A stretch of 61,959 nucleotides of DNA from Oscillospiraceae bacterium (GTDB lineage Bacteria > Bacillota > Clostridia > Oscillospirales > Ruminococcaceae). The DNA lies in assembly GCA_016288755.1 (NCBI GenBank), contig JAEELE010000114.1, forward strand, positions 1-61,959. The letters are read 5' to 3'. The translations under genes and the position numbers were made by a program. The notes under the pieces were generated by a model that had not been told where the DNA came from, searched no databases, and saw only the letters and a list, made by a program, of their open reading frames with translations. Shown here piece by piece: positions 1 to 8,787 of the stretch (its first letter is position 1; every line of letters starts with the position of its first letter).

Positions 1-1188
1 CAGATGCAGCTCGATCGTGCCGCCCTGACCTGCCGATGCGACGCTTGCGTAGAACTTCTCTGCGCCTGCCTCGCCGAAATCGACGCCCTTGACCTTGACA
101 TAGTCGCCGTCCTCGATGAAGCCGATCGCGAGTGTGCCCGCATCGATCTTCTCGGTCTTGATGCCCTGGCACCAGTTGATCATCTCGGCTTCCATGCGCT
201 GATAGGGATTCACATATTCCAGCTGATCCGGACCCTGTTCCGTGAAATTGACCATCGGGATCGTGCCGTCGGGATTAAAGGTGAATTCCTCACAGCTTGC
301 ACTTCTGTCGAAGACGCCGCCGCCGGGCAGGCCGTTCTTGTGATAGAAGAAATACGAATGCCCCTTGTAGTCGATGATGCCGCCGTGCGTGGTGAAGCAG
401 TTGGACTGCTTCTGGATCTGTCCGCGGAAGGTCCACGGGCCGGTGATCGACGGTGCGGTCGAATAGCACTGCGATTCGCCGCCGTCATTGCCGTAGAAGC
501 TCGCGTAGACCATGTAGTAGAGGTCGCCGTGCTTGTAGATCCACGGACCCTCGCCGTAAGCAGAGCCGTTCTTGCCATTTCCGAATGCCTGTGCGGTCAT
601 GTCAAACTGCTTGATCTCACTGCCGAGCGAGACCATGTCCTCATTGAGCTTGACGTAGTACAGTCGCGGGTTGCCGAAGAAGAGCCATGCCTGCCCGTCG
701 TCGTCGATCATGACGGTCGGGTCGATGTAATCCCAGTTCGGACCGCAGAGCGGTTTGCCGAGCACGTCCCTGTACGGACCCTCGGGCGAGTCAGCGACGC
801 CGACGCCGATCGCTCTGCCGTTGGTCGTCGTAGTGAAGTAGAAGTAATATTTTCCGTTGCGTTCGATGCACTGCGAGGCCCATGCGTTGTTCTCGGTGCA
901 CCATGAGAATTCATTATCCTCAAGGATCATGCCGTGATCGGTCCAGTTCTGCATGTCCGTGGTCGAGAAGGCCTGCCAGCCGGTCATGGTGTAGTTGCTG
1001 GAGCCGTCTGCATCACAGCCTGTGAAGACCCAGAGCTCGTCACCGAAGACGACCGGTGCAGGGTCAGGCGTGAAGCTGGTCTGGATGAGCGGGTTTGCCG
1101 CCTGTACACTGAGCGGGAGCTGTGCCGCAAGGGTACAGGCAGTCGCGATTGCTGTCAGTGCAGCCGCGAAGCGAGTTCTTTTTTTCAT
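1..1188 (-). CDS. GH43 glycoside hydrolase with CBM6, C-terminus cut by window edge
   Basis: Secreted five-bladed-propeller glycosidase, probably an arabinofuranosidase or xylosidase acting on arabinoxylan or arabinan outside the cell. Translating the minus strand from the ATG at 1188 gives 396 codons open to base 1. Residues 1-30 are a signal peptide. The three GH43 acidic residues are visible: base Asp42 in FTPDPAPV, pKa modulator Asp156 in YIDPTV, and acid Glu213 in YGEGPW. From about residue 330 a CBM6 begins (RMEAEM, then FIEDGDYVKVKGVDF). The stop lies outside the window, so a dockerin, as in the GH95 and LRR proteins here, may be missing from view. Family assignment is firm; the substrate is inferred. 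Confidence 0.9.
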   Translation of the reverse strand, partial: MKKRTRFAAALTAIATACTLAAQLPLSVQAANPLIQTSFTPDPAPVVFGDELWVFTGCDADGSSNYTMTGWQAFSTTDMQNWTDHGMILEDNEFSWCTENNAWASQCIERNGKYYFYFTTTTNGRAIGVGVADSPEGPYRDVLGKPLCGPNWDYIDPTVMIDDDGQAWLFFGNPRLYYVKLNEDMVSLGSEIKQFDMTAQAFGNGKNGSAYGEGPWIYKHGDLYYMVYASFYGNDGGESQCYSTAPSITGPWTFRGQIQKQSNCFTTHGGIIDYKGHSYFFYHKNGLPGGGVFDRSASCEEFTFNPDGTIPMVNFTEQGPDQLEYVNPYQRMEAEMINWCQGIKTEKIDAGTLAIGFIEDGDYVKVKGVDFGEAGAEKFYASVASAGQGGTIELHL

Positions 1189-1261
1189 ATTTTAGTCCCC
1201 CTAAAAAATCAGTCGGTGCAAGGCGCATCTTCCCTATAACGATACGCTTGTCCGTACTTCT

Positions 1262-1291
1262 ATAATAACCTGTATGCTATGTTGTCTGCAA
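1262..1291 (-). promoter_or_regulatory. Possible sigma-A promoter of the GH43 gene
   Basis: On the minus strand TTGCAG (1286-1291) is followed after 18 bp by TATTAT (1262-1267). The -10 is imperfect. It is the best candidate in the GH43 upstream region but not strong. Confidence 0.35.
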
Positions 1292-1492
1292 GGGAAGAAA
1301 CGTAGAAAATGTGGACAAATTATAGATTTCCTGTGAACATTCCGGTTTTTCGCCTGCTGCATGTCTGTAATTTGTCCGAAACGGCAAAGACAAATCAGGA
1401 TATAGTACACATCTGCTGACCTGTACGGACGGTCGGAACGGGCTTCCGGATTGTGCAGGTTTCATAAAGATTTCTGTCATTCGCGCAAATGC

Positions 1493-1521
1493 TTGACAAA
1501 ACGGTCCCGGGATGCTATAAT
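1493..1521 (+). promoter_or_regulatory. Strong sigma-A promoter
   Basis: TTGACA (1493-1498), a 17-bp spacer and TATAAT (1516-1521), with an extended TG at 1513-1514. It drives the 817-residue protein starting at 1637, leaving a leader of about 110 nt. Confidence 0.85.
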
Positions 1522-1636
1522 TATTATGGCTGATTCCACGCATTCAGGGATTTTGCCGGTGCGTGCAGGAGCAGCCTCGGATTATTCCGAAGTTTAATAT
1601 ATTATTGCGGACAAATGTCCGGAAGGGAGCGAAACC

Positions 1637-4090
1637 ATGTACCGAGAAGAATTTCTGGCGGCTGTCAGCGGCTTTGACACTGCGCCCATACGGCTCAGAA
1701 CCAGCGAGGGCTGGACCGGACAGCTATATTTTGATGCTGCCTATTATGACGCCGTGCGTTTTCTGGCGGATGAACGTCCGCTGGTAATCCGCTATTCCGA
1801 AATTCTGGAGATGCGGTTCGATACAGCCGGTCAGGCGGGGGCAGAGGCGGGATTCCGCAGTCTGCTCGGCGATCATGCAGCGGAGCAGTTCCGCGTGCAG
1901 GCAGAGGGCGTCTGGTCGCCGCTGCTGCGCTATGTTTCCGAGCAGCGCGGCTTCCTGATCGCAGATGCGGCGGGCAAGCCCTATCTCGTTCGCTGCGATG
2001 CGGTCAGCGCGGTCAGCTTTGACGCCGAATTGCCCGCAGCGCCTGCGGCTCCGGCTGCTGCGGCAGCGCCGGTCTCTGCCGCGCAGAGCTACAGTGCACT
2101 GCGCGACGCCGCACACCGCTATATCAAGCCCGGTCCGTGGATTCAGACCGACCGCCGCGACGAAATCCGCGAGCGCGTCAAGGGCACGCCGCTGGAGAAT
2201 CCGTGGGCGCGCATCGACGACATGGTGCGCAATGCCCTCAAGGCGAATGCGATCAACGAAAAGGCGGACCGCATCATCACCGAGCTCGACGATCTGTTCC
2301 GCGATTACGAATGCGTCGAGGTCAAGATCATGCTCGCAGACCTGTTCGCGAAGGCGGGCGATTTTGACAATGCCTCGCTCGAATACGAGGATGCCGGCGA
2401 TTACGAAAATGCTGCATATTATGCACACCGCTGCGAGGAGCGCGGCTATGAGTATGCATTCGGCGTCTACGGCAAATGGATTATCCGTGACCGCGGACGT
2501 AGCCTGCCGGTCAGTGTGTACAGCAATTTCCTCTGGCTCGCGCAGATGCTGCACAAGGGGCGCGCCTGCGCAGAGATTCTGAAGCCCGACCTGAAAACGA
2601 CCGATACAGGTCTGCAGGAGGTGCTCTTCTACGGGCTCCTGCTGGTGCTGAACGACTATCTCACCGACGATCAGCTGCCCGCGATCGAGGGGCTGAGCCG
2701 CACAGAGCAGATTCAGGTGCTGCATGAGGCGCTCCGCAGTGCCTCCGCCGACGAGGAGGCGCAGCCGCTGGTTCCCGCAAAGCTCAAAACGATCGCGCAG
2801 CTCAGCAAGGGCAAGAGCACGGCACTGCCTGTGGAGCCGCCCGTCTGCACGCTGACGGCAAACGGCGACGACACCTACACCGGCTATATCATCCTGTTCG
2901 GCTACAATCTCGCATTCGGCTTCATCGCGAACCGCCCCGACGCCAAGCGCGGCATCTTCTTCAAGGTCAGCGAGCTGGAGCCCCGGCTGCAGGCCTACCG
3001 CACCGAGCTTCTCACGCTCAAGGTGACCTGCCGCCTTATCACGGTCGTCTACAACGGCAAGGAGCAGATGAATGCGGCAGCGGTCACCGCCGCTGAGGAT
3101 CTGGGCGCGTTCTTCCGCCGCAAGGGCATCGCCTATCACGACCCGGACGAGGTACAGCCGGAGAAGCCGGAGCTGCCCGCAGTCCCGGCGGACAGCACCC
3201 CCTGCGTGCTCGAGAAGAATCCCGACGGCGAGACCTGCACCGGCTATATCATTCTGATGGGTTACGATTACAACTACGGCTTTATCGCGGAGCGTCCCGA
3301 TGCCGCGCGCGGCATTTTCTTCCGCTCTGCCGATCTGGAGCCCGCACTGCAGGAATTCCGCAGCCGTCTTGTCTCGCTGAAGGTCACCTGCCGCGTCGTT
3401 CCGGTCCGCTATGACGGCAAGGATCAGCTCAACGCCGTCGACATCCACCCCGCAGAGGATTTGGAGGTATTTCTGCTGCACCACGGTTCTGCGGCAGAGC
3501 AGGCAGCCGCTCCCGCAGCGGCAGAGGAGCCGTCTGATGCGCTGCTGAGTGAGCCTGCCAGTGCGTCCGAGGCACCGCTCCCCGACGGCGAAATCCCGGT
3601 CATCTCCGAGGAGACTGTGCCCGAGCTGCCGGTCGCCGAGGAAACCGCCCCTGCTGAGCCGGTCGCCGAAGAAGCCGCCCCCGCTGAGCCGGTCGCCGAA
3701 GAAGCCGCCCCCGCTGAGCCGGTCGCCGAGGAAACTGCCCCCGCTGAGCCGGTCGCCGAGGATGCCGCTCCCGCTGAGCCGGTCGCCGAAGAAGCCGCCC
3801 CCGTGGAGCCGGTCGCCGAGGAAACTGCCCCCGCTGAGCCGGTCGCCGAGGAAACCGCCCCCGTGGAGCCGGTCGCTGAGGAAACCGCCCCCGTGGAGCC
3901 GGTCGCCGAGGAAACTGCTCCCGTGGAGCCCGCCCCGACAGAGCCGGAATCCGAAGCGCGCGCTGATGAAGCGGAGCTTCCGGTTTCTTCCGATGCAGAA
4001 GCGGCTGCGGACGAGCCTGCTCCGGCAGATCAGCCGAAACCCGGGGAGCCGTCCGGCGGCGCTGCCGAAGCCCCCGCCGATCCCGAATAA
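1637..4090 (+). CDS. Protein with tandem cold-shock-like domains and acidic repeat tail
   Basis: An 817-residue cytosolic protein (no signal peptide or membrane segment) of no recognised family. Residues 1-130 form an N-terminal alpha/beta domain. An Ala/Pro linker follows, then a helical TPR-like stretch at about 150-400. Two copies of an about 88-residue module follow at about 405-492 and 523-610; each has TGYI, then FGFI or YGFI, then RGIFF, which is the layout of cold-shock/S1-type OB folds (GxV...FGFI...VF). The tail, residues 664-765, is ten near-identical 10-residue units [10 protein letters not shown]. The ATG at 1637 is preceded by GGAAGGGAG. It is monocistronic between a strong promoter and a terminator. 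A nucleic-acid-binding role is inferred from the modules only. Confidence 0.85.
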   Translation: MYREEFLAAVSGFDTAPIRLRTSEGWTGQLYFDAAYYDAVRFLADERPLVIRYSEILEMRFDTAGQAGAEAGFRSLLGDHAAEQFRVQAEGVWSPLLRYVSEQRGFLIADAAGKPYLVRCDAVSAVSFDAELPAAPAAPAAAAAPVSAAQSYSALRDAAHRYIKPGPWIQTDRRDEIRERVKGTPLENPWARIDDMVRNALKANAINEKADRIITELDDLFRDYECVEVKIMLADLFAKAGDFDNASLEYEDAGDYENAAYYAHRCEERGYEYAFGVYGKWIIRDRGRSLPVSVYSNFLWLAQMLHKGRACAEILKPDLKTTDTGLQEVLFYGLLLVLNDYLTDDQLPAIEGLSRTEQIQVLHEALRSASADEEAQPLVPAKLKTIAQLSKGKSTALPVEPPVCTLTANGDDTYTGYIILFGYNLAFGFIANRPDAKRGIFFKVSELEPRLQAYRTELLTLKVTCRLITVVYNGKEQMNAAAVTAAEDLGAFFRRKGIAYHDPDEVQPEKPELPAVPADSTPCVLEKNPDGETCTGYIILMGYDYNYGFIAERPDAARGIFFRSADLEPALQEFRSRLVSLKVTCRVVPVRYDGKDQLNAVDIHPAEDLEVFLLHHGSAAEQAAAPAAAEEPSDALLSEPASASEAPLPDGEIPVISEETVPELPVAEETAPAEPVAEEAAPAEPVAEEAAPAEPVAEETAPAEPVAEDAAPAEPVAEEAAPVEPVAEETAPAEPVAEETAPVEPVAEETAPVEPVAEETAPVEPAPTEPESEARADEAELPVSSDAEAAADEPAPADQPKPGEPSGGAAEAPADPE
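3629..3930 (+). repeat. 30-bp in-frame tandem repeat, about ten copies
   Basis: Units start with CCGGTCGCCGAG and repeat every 30 bp, encoding PVAEE(T/A/D)APAE. The DNA identity is nearly complete, so copy number may vary between strains. Confidence 0.9.
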
Positions 4091-4099
4091 AACAGAAAA

Positions 4100-4126
4100 A
4101 CGGTGTACGCATGTGCACCGTTTTTT
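4100..4126 (+). terminator. Rho-independent terminator
   Basis: ACGGTGTAC pairs with GTGCACCGT (one T-G pair) around a GCAT loop, followed by six T. It lies 10 nt after the stop codon at 4088-4090. Confidence 0.9.
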
Positions 4127-4360
4127 GATCAGTGCCTTTTCGGAAGTGTTTCCTTAAGAATAATCAGAATTGTCGAGTCAGGAGGCAGGAGTGAGGAGTT
4201 CAGATATGCGTTCGCGCTTGGATGAAAAAGGGGCTGCCGTCCCAATCCAACACAGTGAAAGGGACGGAACAACTCCTCACTCCTCACTGGACTTCCTGCC
4301 TCCTGACTCGCAAAATCTGATTTTCACAGAAACGCTTTTCCTGAATGGGCGTTAGATCAA
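4125..4360. repeat. Long imperfect inverted repeat, MITE-like
   Basis: Almost the whole intergenic region folds on itself. The outer arms begin TTGATC on the left and end GATCAA on the right. Inside them, AATCAGAATTGTC and the complement AATCAGATTTTGC match, and the core GAGTCAGGAGGCAGGA (4175-4190) matches 4294-4309. GTGAGGAGTT (4191-4200) matches 4271-4280, with a 13-bp insertion in the right arm. CCGTCCC and GGGACGG form the inner stem. No transposase is encoded. Confidence 0.65.
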
Positions 4361-4382
4361 CAGTGAAAGGGGGAACGCCGTC

Positions 4383-5261
4383 TTGCAGAATCTGTTTGAG
4401 CGCAGCAATGTGCTGAATGAGCCGATCGAGTGCTTTCTGTTCGACGCGAAGGACGAGGTATTCCCGGTCAAGTCGCACTGGCACTATTTCGCCGAGCTGA
4501 TCTTCATGCGCAGCGGCACAGCCGTCCTCACGGCAGACGGCACCGCGTATACGCTGTCTGAGGGCGATTTGTTTATCGTGCCGCCCGCCGCCGTTCACGC
4601 GATCAGCGCGCCCGAGGGCGTTCTGCCGGTCTACGAGGTGCTGAAATTCGATCTCGCAAAATTTCCGAGCCGCTCCTCCTATTCGCCGTCGCCGGACAGC
4701 ATTTTCCGCTATGTGCGTGCGCAGGGGATGCAGCTCTGCTTCCGGCAGGCAGAAGCCGTGCATTTCGGCTGCGCGGAGATCTTTGCCGACTGCATCCGCG
4801 AGGCGCACAGCCTGCAGTTCGGCTATGACCTGATGCTCCGCGCCCAGATCTACCGCCTGATCTACCGCATCATCCGCCGCTGGACCGCGCTGGGGCTCGA
4901 TCTCACTGCATGTGCCGACCGCGGCGCGCATTCCGGCAGCATCGACCGCGTGACGGAGTATATCGACAGCCATCTGTCCGAGCCGCTGCGCGTGCAGGAG
5001 ATCGCCGCGCACTGCCACCTGAGCTATTCGGCATTTGCCGTGCATTTCCGCAGCTATTACGGCATGAGCTGCAAGGAATACATTGAGCGCATGCGCATTT
5101 TCAAGGCGGAGGAATATCTGCTGTTCACCGATCTCGACATCCGCGAGATCAGCGAGGTGACCGGCTTTTCCGACAGCAGCCACCTGATCCGCTGCTTCAG
5201 GCGGTTCCGCGGGGTCACGCCGAAGCAGTTCCGCACGGCACGCCGCAGCGCTGAGGTATAA
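4383..5261 (+). CDS. AraC-family transcriptional regulator
   Basis: A 292-residue regulator. The N-terminal cupin half has the ligand-binding pattern HWHYFAELIFM and GDLFIVPPAAVHAI. The C-terminal 100 residues are the double helix-turn-helix of AraC (VQEIAAHCHLSYSAF, then IREISEVTGFSDSSHLIRCF and PKQF). The start is TTG at 4383, preceded by AAAGGGGG about ten bases upstream; no in-frame ATG fits the family length. It probably senses a small metabolite or sugar and may control the dehydrogenase pair just downstream, or the GH43 gene. That target is inferred from position only. Confidence 0.92.
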   Translation: MQNLFERSNVLNEPIECFLFDAKDEVFPVKSHWHYFAELIFMRSGTAVLTADGTAYTLSEGDLFIVPPAAVHAISAPEGVLPVYEVLKFDLAKFPSRSSYSPSPDSIFRYVRAQGMQLCFRQAEAVHFGCAEIFADCIREAHSLQFGYDLMLRAQIYRLIYRIIRRWTALGLDLTACADRGAHSGSIDRVTEYIDSHLSEPLRVQEIAAHCHLSYSAFAVHFRSYYGMSCKEYIERMRIFKAEEYLLFTDLDIREISEVTGFSDSSHLIRCFRRFRGVTPKQFRTARRSAEV

Positions 5262-5309
5262 GAATCATATCAAAAAATGGAACAAATCTATTTTCTCTGC
5301 GCGAAAGCC

Positions 5310-5338
5310 TTGCATTCTGCTGCAATCTGTGATACGAT
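5310..5338 (+). promoter_or_regulatory. Sigma-A promoter of the dehydrogenase pair
   Basis: TTGCAT (5310-5315), 17 bp, TACGAT (5333-5338), about 50 bp before the ATG at 5389. A GGGAGG-like ribosome binding site follows. Confidence 0.6.
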
Positions 5339-5388
5339 GAATCCAGCGAGCACAGGACTTCCGCCTAGGGGGAAACCGGGAGGGAATC

Positions 5389-6576
5389 ATGGAGAATTTC
5401 ACATATTGCAGTCCGACAGAATTTGTGTTCGGGAAGGGCAGTGAATCGGAATGCGGCAGATATGTCCGCAAATACGGCGGCAGCCGCGTGCTGCTGGTCT
5501 ACGGAGGCGGCTCGGCAGTTCGTTCGGGTCTGATCGACCGCATCCGTGCATCACTGGAGAAAGAGAATATTGCGCTGCATGAGCTCAGCGGAATCCAGCC
5601 CAACCCGCTCGACACACCGGTCTACGAGGGCATCGCGCTCTGTCGGGAAACGGGCGCCGACTTTCTGCTCGCAGTCGGCGGCGGCTCGGTGATCGACACC
5701 GCCAAGGCGATCGCCGCGGGCGTGCCGTATGACGGCGACTTCTGGGATTTCTACAGCGGAAAGGCACAGATCGCCGCGGCACTGCCGGTCGGCACGGTGC
5801 TGACGATCGCTGCAGCCGGAAGTGAGGGCTCTGGCGATTCCGTCATTACAAAGACAGACGGGATGCTCAAGCGCGGCGCAGGCTCCCCGCTGCTCCGCGC
5901 GCGGTTCTCGATCCTCAACCCCGCGCTGACGCAGACGCTCCCGGCATATCAGACCGCATGCGGCGCGACCGACATCATGGCTCATGTGTTCGAGCGTTAT
6001 TTCACGAATACGCCCGAGGTCGAGATCACCGATCGGCTCTGCGAGGCGGTGCTCCTCACGATGGTGAAGGAGACCCCGCGTGCGATCGCCGACCCCGACA
6101 ATTACGACGCCCGCGCCAACATCATGTGGGCTGGCACGGTCGCGCACAACAACATCGTCGGTGTCGGGCGGCAGCAGGACTGGAACAGTCACGCGCTGGA
6201 ACACGAGCTGTCTGCGCTGTACAATGTCGCACACGGAGCCGGACTCGCGGTCATCATGCCCGCATGGATGGAGCATGTCTGCGCGCATGATCCGATGCGC
6301 TTTGCACAGATGGCAGTGCGTGTATTCGGCTGTCAGATGAATTTTGCCGACCCGATGCAGACTGCAAAGGCGGGCATCCGGGCATTCCGGCGGTTCCTGC
6401 ACGGCATCGGCATGCCGGTCAATTTTGCAGAGCTCGGCGCAGACGAAGCGGATATCCCGCTTCTCGTCGAAAAGCTCGGGATCCCGGCAGGCGGCAGCCG
6501 TCAGGGCTTCATGGAGCTGACCGCCGCGGACGCCGAAGCGATTTACCGGATCGCGGCACATGCAGAAGTTGAGTGA
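5389..6576 (+). CDS. Iron-containing alcohol dehydrogenase (YqhD/butanol dehydrogenase type)
   Basis: A 395-residue group III alcohol dehydrogenase, which reduces aldehydes to alcohols with NAD(P)H. The Rossmann part contains YGGGSAVRSG and GGGSVIDTAKAIA. The metal ligands are visible in CGATDIMAHVFE (Asp, His), HALEHELSALY and NVAHGAGLAVI (His). The GGGS after YG resembles the NADPH-preferring YqhD/BDH subgroup. It has its own promoter and is followed ten bases later by the SDR gene, so the two are probably one transcript. A fermentative or aldehyde-detoxifying role is inferred; the physiological substrate cannot be read from sequence. Confidence 0.93.
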   Translation: MENFTYCSPTEFVFGKGSESECGRYVRKYGGSRVLLVYGGGSAVRSGLIDRIRASLEKENIALHELSGIQPNPLDTPVYEGIALCRETGADFLLAVGGGSVIDTAKAIAAGVPYDGDFWDFYSGKAQIAAALPVGTVLTIAAAGSEGSGDSVITKTDGMLKRGAGSPLLRARFSILNPALTQTLPAYQTACGATDIMAHVFERYFTNTPEVEITDRLCEAVLLTMVKETPRAIADPDNYDARANIMWAGTVAHNNIVGVGRQQDWNSHALEHELSALYNVAHGAGLAVIMPAWMEHVCAHDPMRFAQMAVRVFGCQMNFADPMQTAKAGIRAFRRFLHGIGMPVNFAELGADEADIPLLVEKLGIPAGGSRQGFMELTAADAEAIYRIAAHAEVE

Positions 6577-6586
6577 CGGAGGATTT

Positions 6587-7609
6587 ATGAAAATACTGTT
6601 TATCGGCGGAACCGGCACGATCAGTATGGCGATCACGCGGCTGATCGCAGCACAGGGACATGAGCTCTGGCTGCTGAACCGCGGACACCGCAGTGCCGAT
6701 CTGCCCGACAATGTGCAGGTCATCGCCTGTGATATCAATAACGAGGCGGAGGCTGCGGAAAAGCTCTCCGGCATGGAGTTTGACTGTGTCGGCGAGTTCA
6801 TCGGCTTTGTTCCGTCGCAGCTTGAGCGCGATTTCCGGCTCTTCTCGGGAAAAACGAAGCAGTTCATCTATATCAGCTCGGCGTCAGCCTATCAGAAGCC
6901 GCCGCAAGGCTATGTCATCACCGAGGAAACCCCGCTGGAGAATCCCTATTGGGAATACTCCCGCGACAAGAAGGCTTGCGAGGAATACCTCATGGCGCGT
7001 TACCGCGAGGACGGTTTCCCCGTGACGATCGTGCGTCCGAGCCACACCTACGACGAGCGCGCAGTACCGCTCGGTGTCCACGGCGACCGCGGCAGCTGGC
7101 AGGTCGTCAAGCGCATCATGGATGAGAAGCCCGTGATCATTCACGGCGACGGCACCTCGCTCTGGACGATCACGCACAACAGCGATTTTGCCAAGGGCTA
7201 TGTCGGTCTGATCGGCAATCCGGCAGCGATCGGCGAGGCGTTCCACATCACCTCGGACGAGAGCGTGACATGGAACGAGATCTATCAGGCGATCGCCGAT
7301 GCGCTCGGCAAGGAGCTGCACCCGTTCTATGTGTCGTCGGAGAGCCTTGCCGCGATGAGCCGCTACGATTTCACAGGCAGTCTGATCGGTGACAAGGCAA
7401 ATTCGGTGCATTTCGACAATTCCAAGCTCCGGCGTCTGGTGCCGGATTTCAAAGCGGATATTTCCGCAAGGGAGGGCATTGCGCGTACCGTACAGTATGT
7501 GCTGCAGCACCCGGAATTCCAGAGTGAGGACGAGGAATTCGATCTCTGGTGTGATGATTTGATCGCCGCTGTTACCGGTCTGCGGGAGGGCTTCCGGAAC
7601 GAACACTGA
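6587..7609 (+). CDS. NAD-dependent epimerase/dehydratase-like SDR
   Basis: A 340-residue extended or atypical short-chain dehydrogenase. The N-terminus MKILFIGGTGTIS is the dinucleotide-binding loop, with GTIS in place of the usual GFIG. The catalytic YxxxK is present as YSRDK, preceded by ISSASAY. I chose the ATG at 6587 because GGAGG lies four bases before it; an upstream in-frame ATG at 6560 falls inside the preceding gene and lacks a site. The closest families are the CSP41/nucleotide-sugar-epimerase-like SDRs. The substrate is unknown. Cotranscription with the alcohol dehydrogenase suggests linked carbonyl chemistry, but this is inference. Confidence 0.88.
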   Translation: MKILFIGGTGTISMAITRLIAAQGHELWLLNRGHRSADLPDNVQVIACDINNEAEAAEKLSGMEFDCVGEFIGFVPSQLERDFRLFSGKTKQFIYISSASAYQKPPQGYVITEETPLENPYWEYSRDKKACEEYLMARYREDGFPVTIVRPSHTYDERAVPLGVHGDRGSWQVVKRIMDEKPVIIHGDGTSLWTITHNSDFAKGYVGLIGNPAAIGEAFHITSDESVTWNEIYQAIADALGKELHPFYVSSESLAAMSRYDFTGSLIGDKANSVHFDNSKLRRLVPDFKADISAREGIARTVQYVLQHPEFQSEDEEFDLWCDDLIAAVTGLREGFRNEH

Positions 7610-7629
7610 ACGCGGCAAATATAGAAAGC

Positions 7630-7686
7630 GCCGGCAGGCAAACGGTTTTTGAGAGGGCTCCGTTTGACCTGCCGGCACTGTTTTTG
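7630..7686. terminator. Bidirectional terminator between convergent genes
   Basis: GCCGGCAGG pairs with CCTGCCGGC and AAACGG with CCGTTT, followed by ACTGTTTTTG on the plus strand. It separates the SDR gene from the converging lipoprotein gene. Confidence 0.8.
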
Positions 7687-7689
7687 CTG

Positions 7690-8451
7690 TCATCCTGTAT
7701 AGGTATATTTTGCGACGCGGTATGTTCCGTTTTCCTGTTTGATCTCAAACACAAGGCCAACGACCGTATCACCGTAGGAGAGCTCCTTGACGGTCGCGGT
7801 AAAGCTGTTCTCCTTGACGTTGCTGATCTTCAGCGTATCATACTGCACATCGAGGAATTCCGCGCCCTTGTTCAGGGGAGAGGCATAGAGCTTGCCGTCC
7901 TTCTCGATATAGAGCGGAAATTTAGGGTCAAATGCCTGCTGCATATATCTTTCAAGTGCTTCTCCGGTCAGATATGCTGCGAGATAGTCCTTCACGCCCT
8001 GCACCGTGGTGAACGGCGCTTTGACGACCCGGAAATAGGAATTGTATTCTGTAAACGGAATGGCATCGTTCTCGTCGTATTCATCTACTCCGCCGGCACC
8101 GTAGCCGTCCACAATGCCGATATACTTATGGATCAGCTCGTCGCCGATTCTGAGGAGCTCCTGATCGTTTTGACCGTCTTCTGCGGCAGTCGTGGTCGTG
8201 ACGGCGGATTCCGTCGTTTTTGCGGTCGTTTCCGTCTGTTTCTCCGACGCGGACGTTGTCTCAGCGGGCTTTTCCGTTGCAGTCAGCTCCGTCGTGAGTT
8301 CGGTCGTCAGCTCGGTCGTGAGCTCTGTGGTCTGCTCCGTGACAGTCGTGGTCTCTGCGGCAGAATTTGCAGTGCTGCTCTCGCTGCCTGCGCATGCGGT
8401 CAGGCTGAGCATTGCAGCCATCATTGTGATCGTGATCATCATCTTTTTCAT
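7690..8451 (-). CDS. Lipoprotein, possibly IseA-like
   Basis: A 253-residue lipoprotein. MKKMMITITMMAAMLSLTAC is a signal with lipobox LTAC. A Thr/Glu-rich spacer with repeated TELT units covers about residues 25-85 and lifts the folded domain off the membrane. The last 160 residues (from DQELLRIGDELIHKY, through FTTVQGVKDYLAAYLTGEA, ending GTYRVAKYTYTG) resemble the IseA group of D,L-endopeptidase inhibitors found in many Clostridia; this is a recollection of pattern, not a search. The ATG at 8451 has GGAGG upstream; an in-frame start 33 codons earlier has no signal peptide context. Confidence 0.75.
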   Translation of the reverse strand: MKKMMITITMMAAMLSLTACAGSESSTANSAAETTTVTEQTTELTTELTTELTTELTATEKPAETTSASEKQTETTAKTTESAVTTTTAAEDGQNDQELLRIGDELIHKYIGIVDGYGAGGVDEYDENDAIPFTEYNSYFRVVKAPFTTVQGVKDYLAAYLTGEALERYMQQAFDPKFPLYIEKDGKLYASPLNKGAEFLDVQYDTLKISNVKENSFTATVKELSYGDTVVGLVFEIKQENGTYRVAKYTYTG

Positions 8452-8548
8452 TGTTCGTTCCTCCGAATTGTGAATTTGTTTGATGCGGTATCTGACCGCC
8501 TTCACAATGATAGACAACAAAACATCTGCACGGATTACATCACTCTGC

Positions 8549-8590
8549 AAAAAAAAAGATAGGCGGCATCCCGTTTGGAGGGATACCGCC
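8549..8590 (-). terminator. Rho-independent terminator of the aldo/keto reductase gene
   Basis: Read on the minus strand, GGCGGTATCCC pairs with GGGATGCCGCC (one G-U), followed by TATC and nine T. Confidence 0.85.
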
Positions 8591-8632
8591 GCAGTCTGTC
8601 GAAAAAGGGATCGCTGCGCGATGATTCAGAAC

Positions 8633-8750
8633 GGGGACGCCGTCCCCAGACCCCAATGTAATGATAATAACGTATCAGCGTTATTTTTATCCATATTGGG
8701 ATTCTCAAGGGACAGTGTCCCTTGAGCGGGGTTTGGGGCAGCGCCCCATT
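8633..8750. repeat. Cluster of four inverted repeats in the 3' untranslated region
   Basis: The arms are GGGGACG/CGTCCCC at 8633-8647; CCCAAT...AATAACG pairing with CGTTATT...ATTGGG at 8652-8700; CTCAAGGGACA/TGTCCCTTGAG at 8704-8726; and GGGG...GGGGC/GCCCC near 8729-8747. The cluster lies between the stop of the reductase (8788) and its terminator. It may be a repetitive intergenic element or a structured 3' RNA. Confidence 0.6.
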
Positions 8751-8787
8751 ATCAATCCATCGGAGATACCATTCTCCCGACAGACTG

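Larger units (their letters stand above)
1189..1636. other. Divergent intergenic region with TGTCCG motifs
   Basis: This 448-bp gap separates the divergent GH43 gene and the cold-shock-like gene. It holds a weak minus-strand promoter near 1262-1291 and a strong plus-strand promoter at 1493-1521. A perfect 14-bp palindrome (CGGACA-AA-TGTCCG) lies at 1608-1621, just upstream of the ribosome binding site at about 1620-1629. The hexamer TGTCCG also occurs at 1249-1254 and 1373-1378. ATTTGTC (1370-1376) pairs with GACAAAT (1389-1395). I see no convincing small gene. Confidence 0.5.

Noticed and set aside
1724..3484. A 586-codon minus-strand reading frame opposite the cold-shock-like gene
   Set aside because: It is the antisense shadow of a strongly supported gene with promoter and terminator; its translation is low-complexity and lacks a ribosome binding site.
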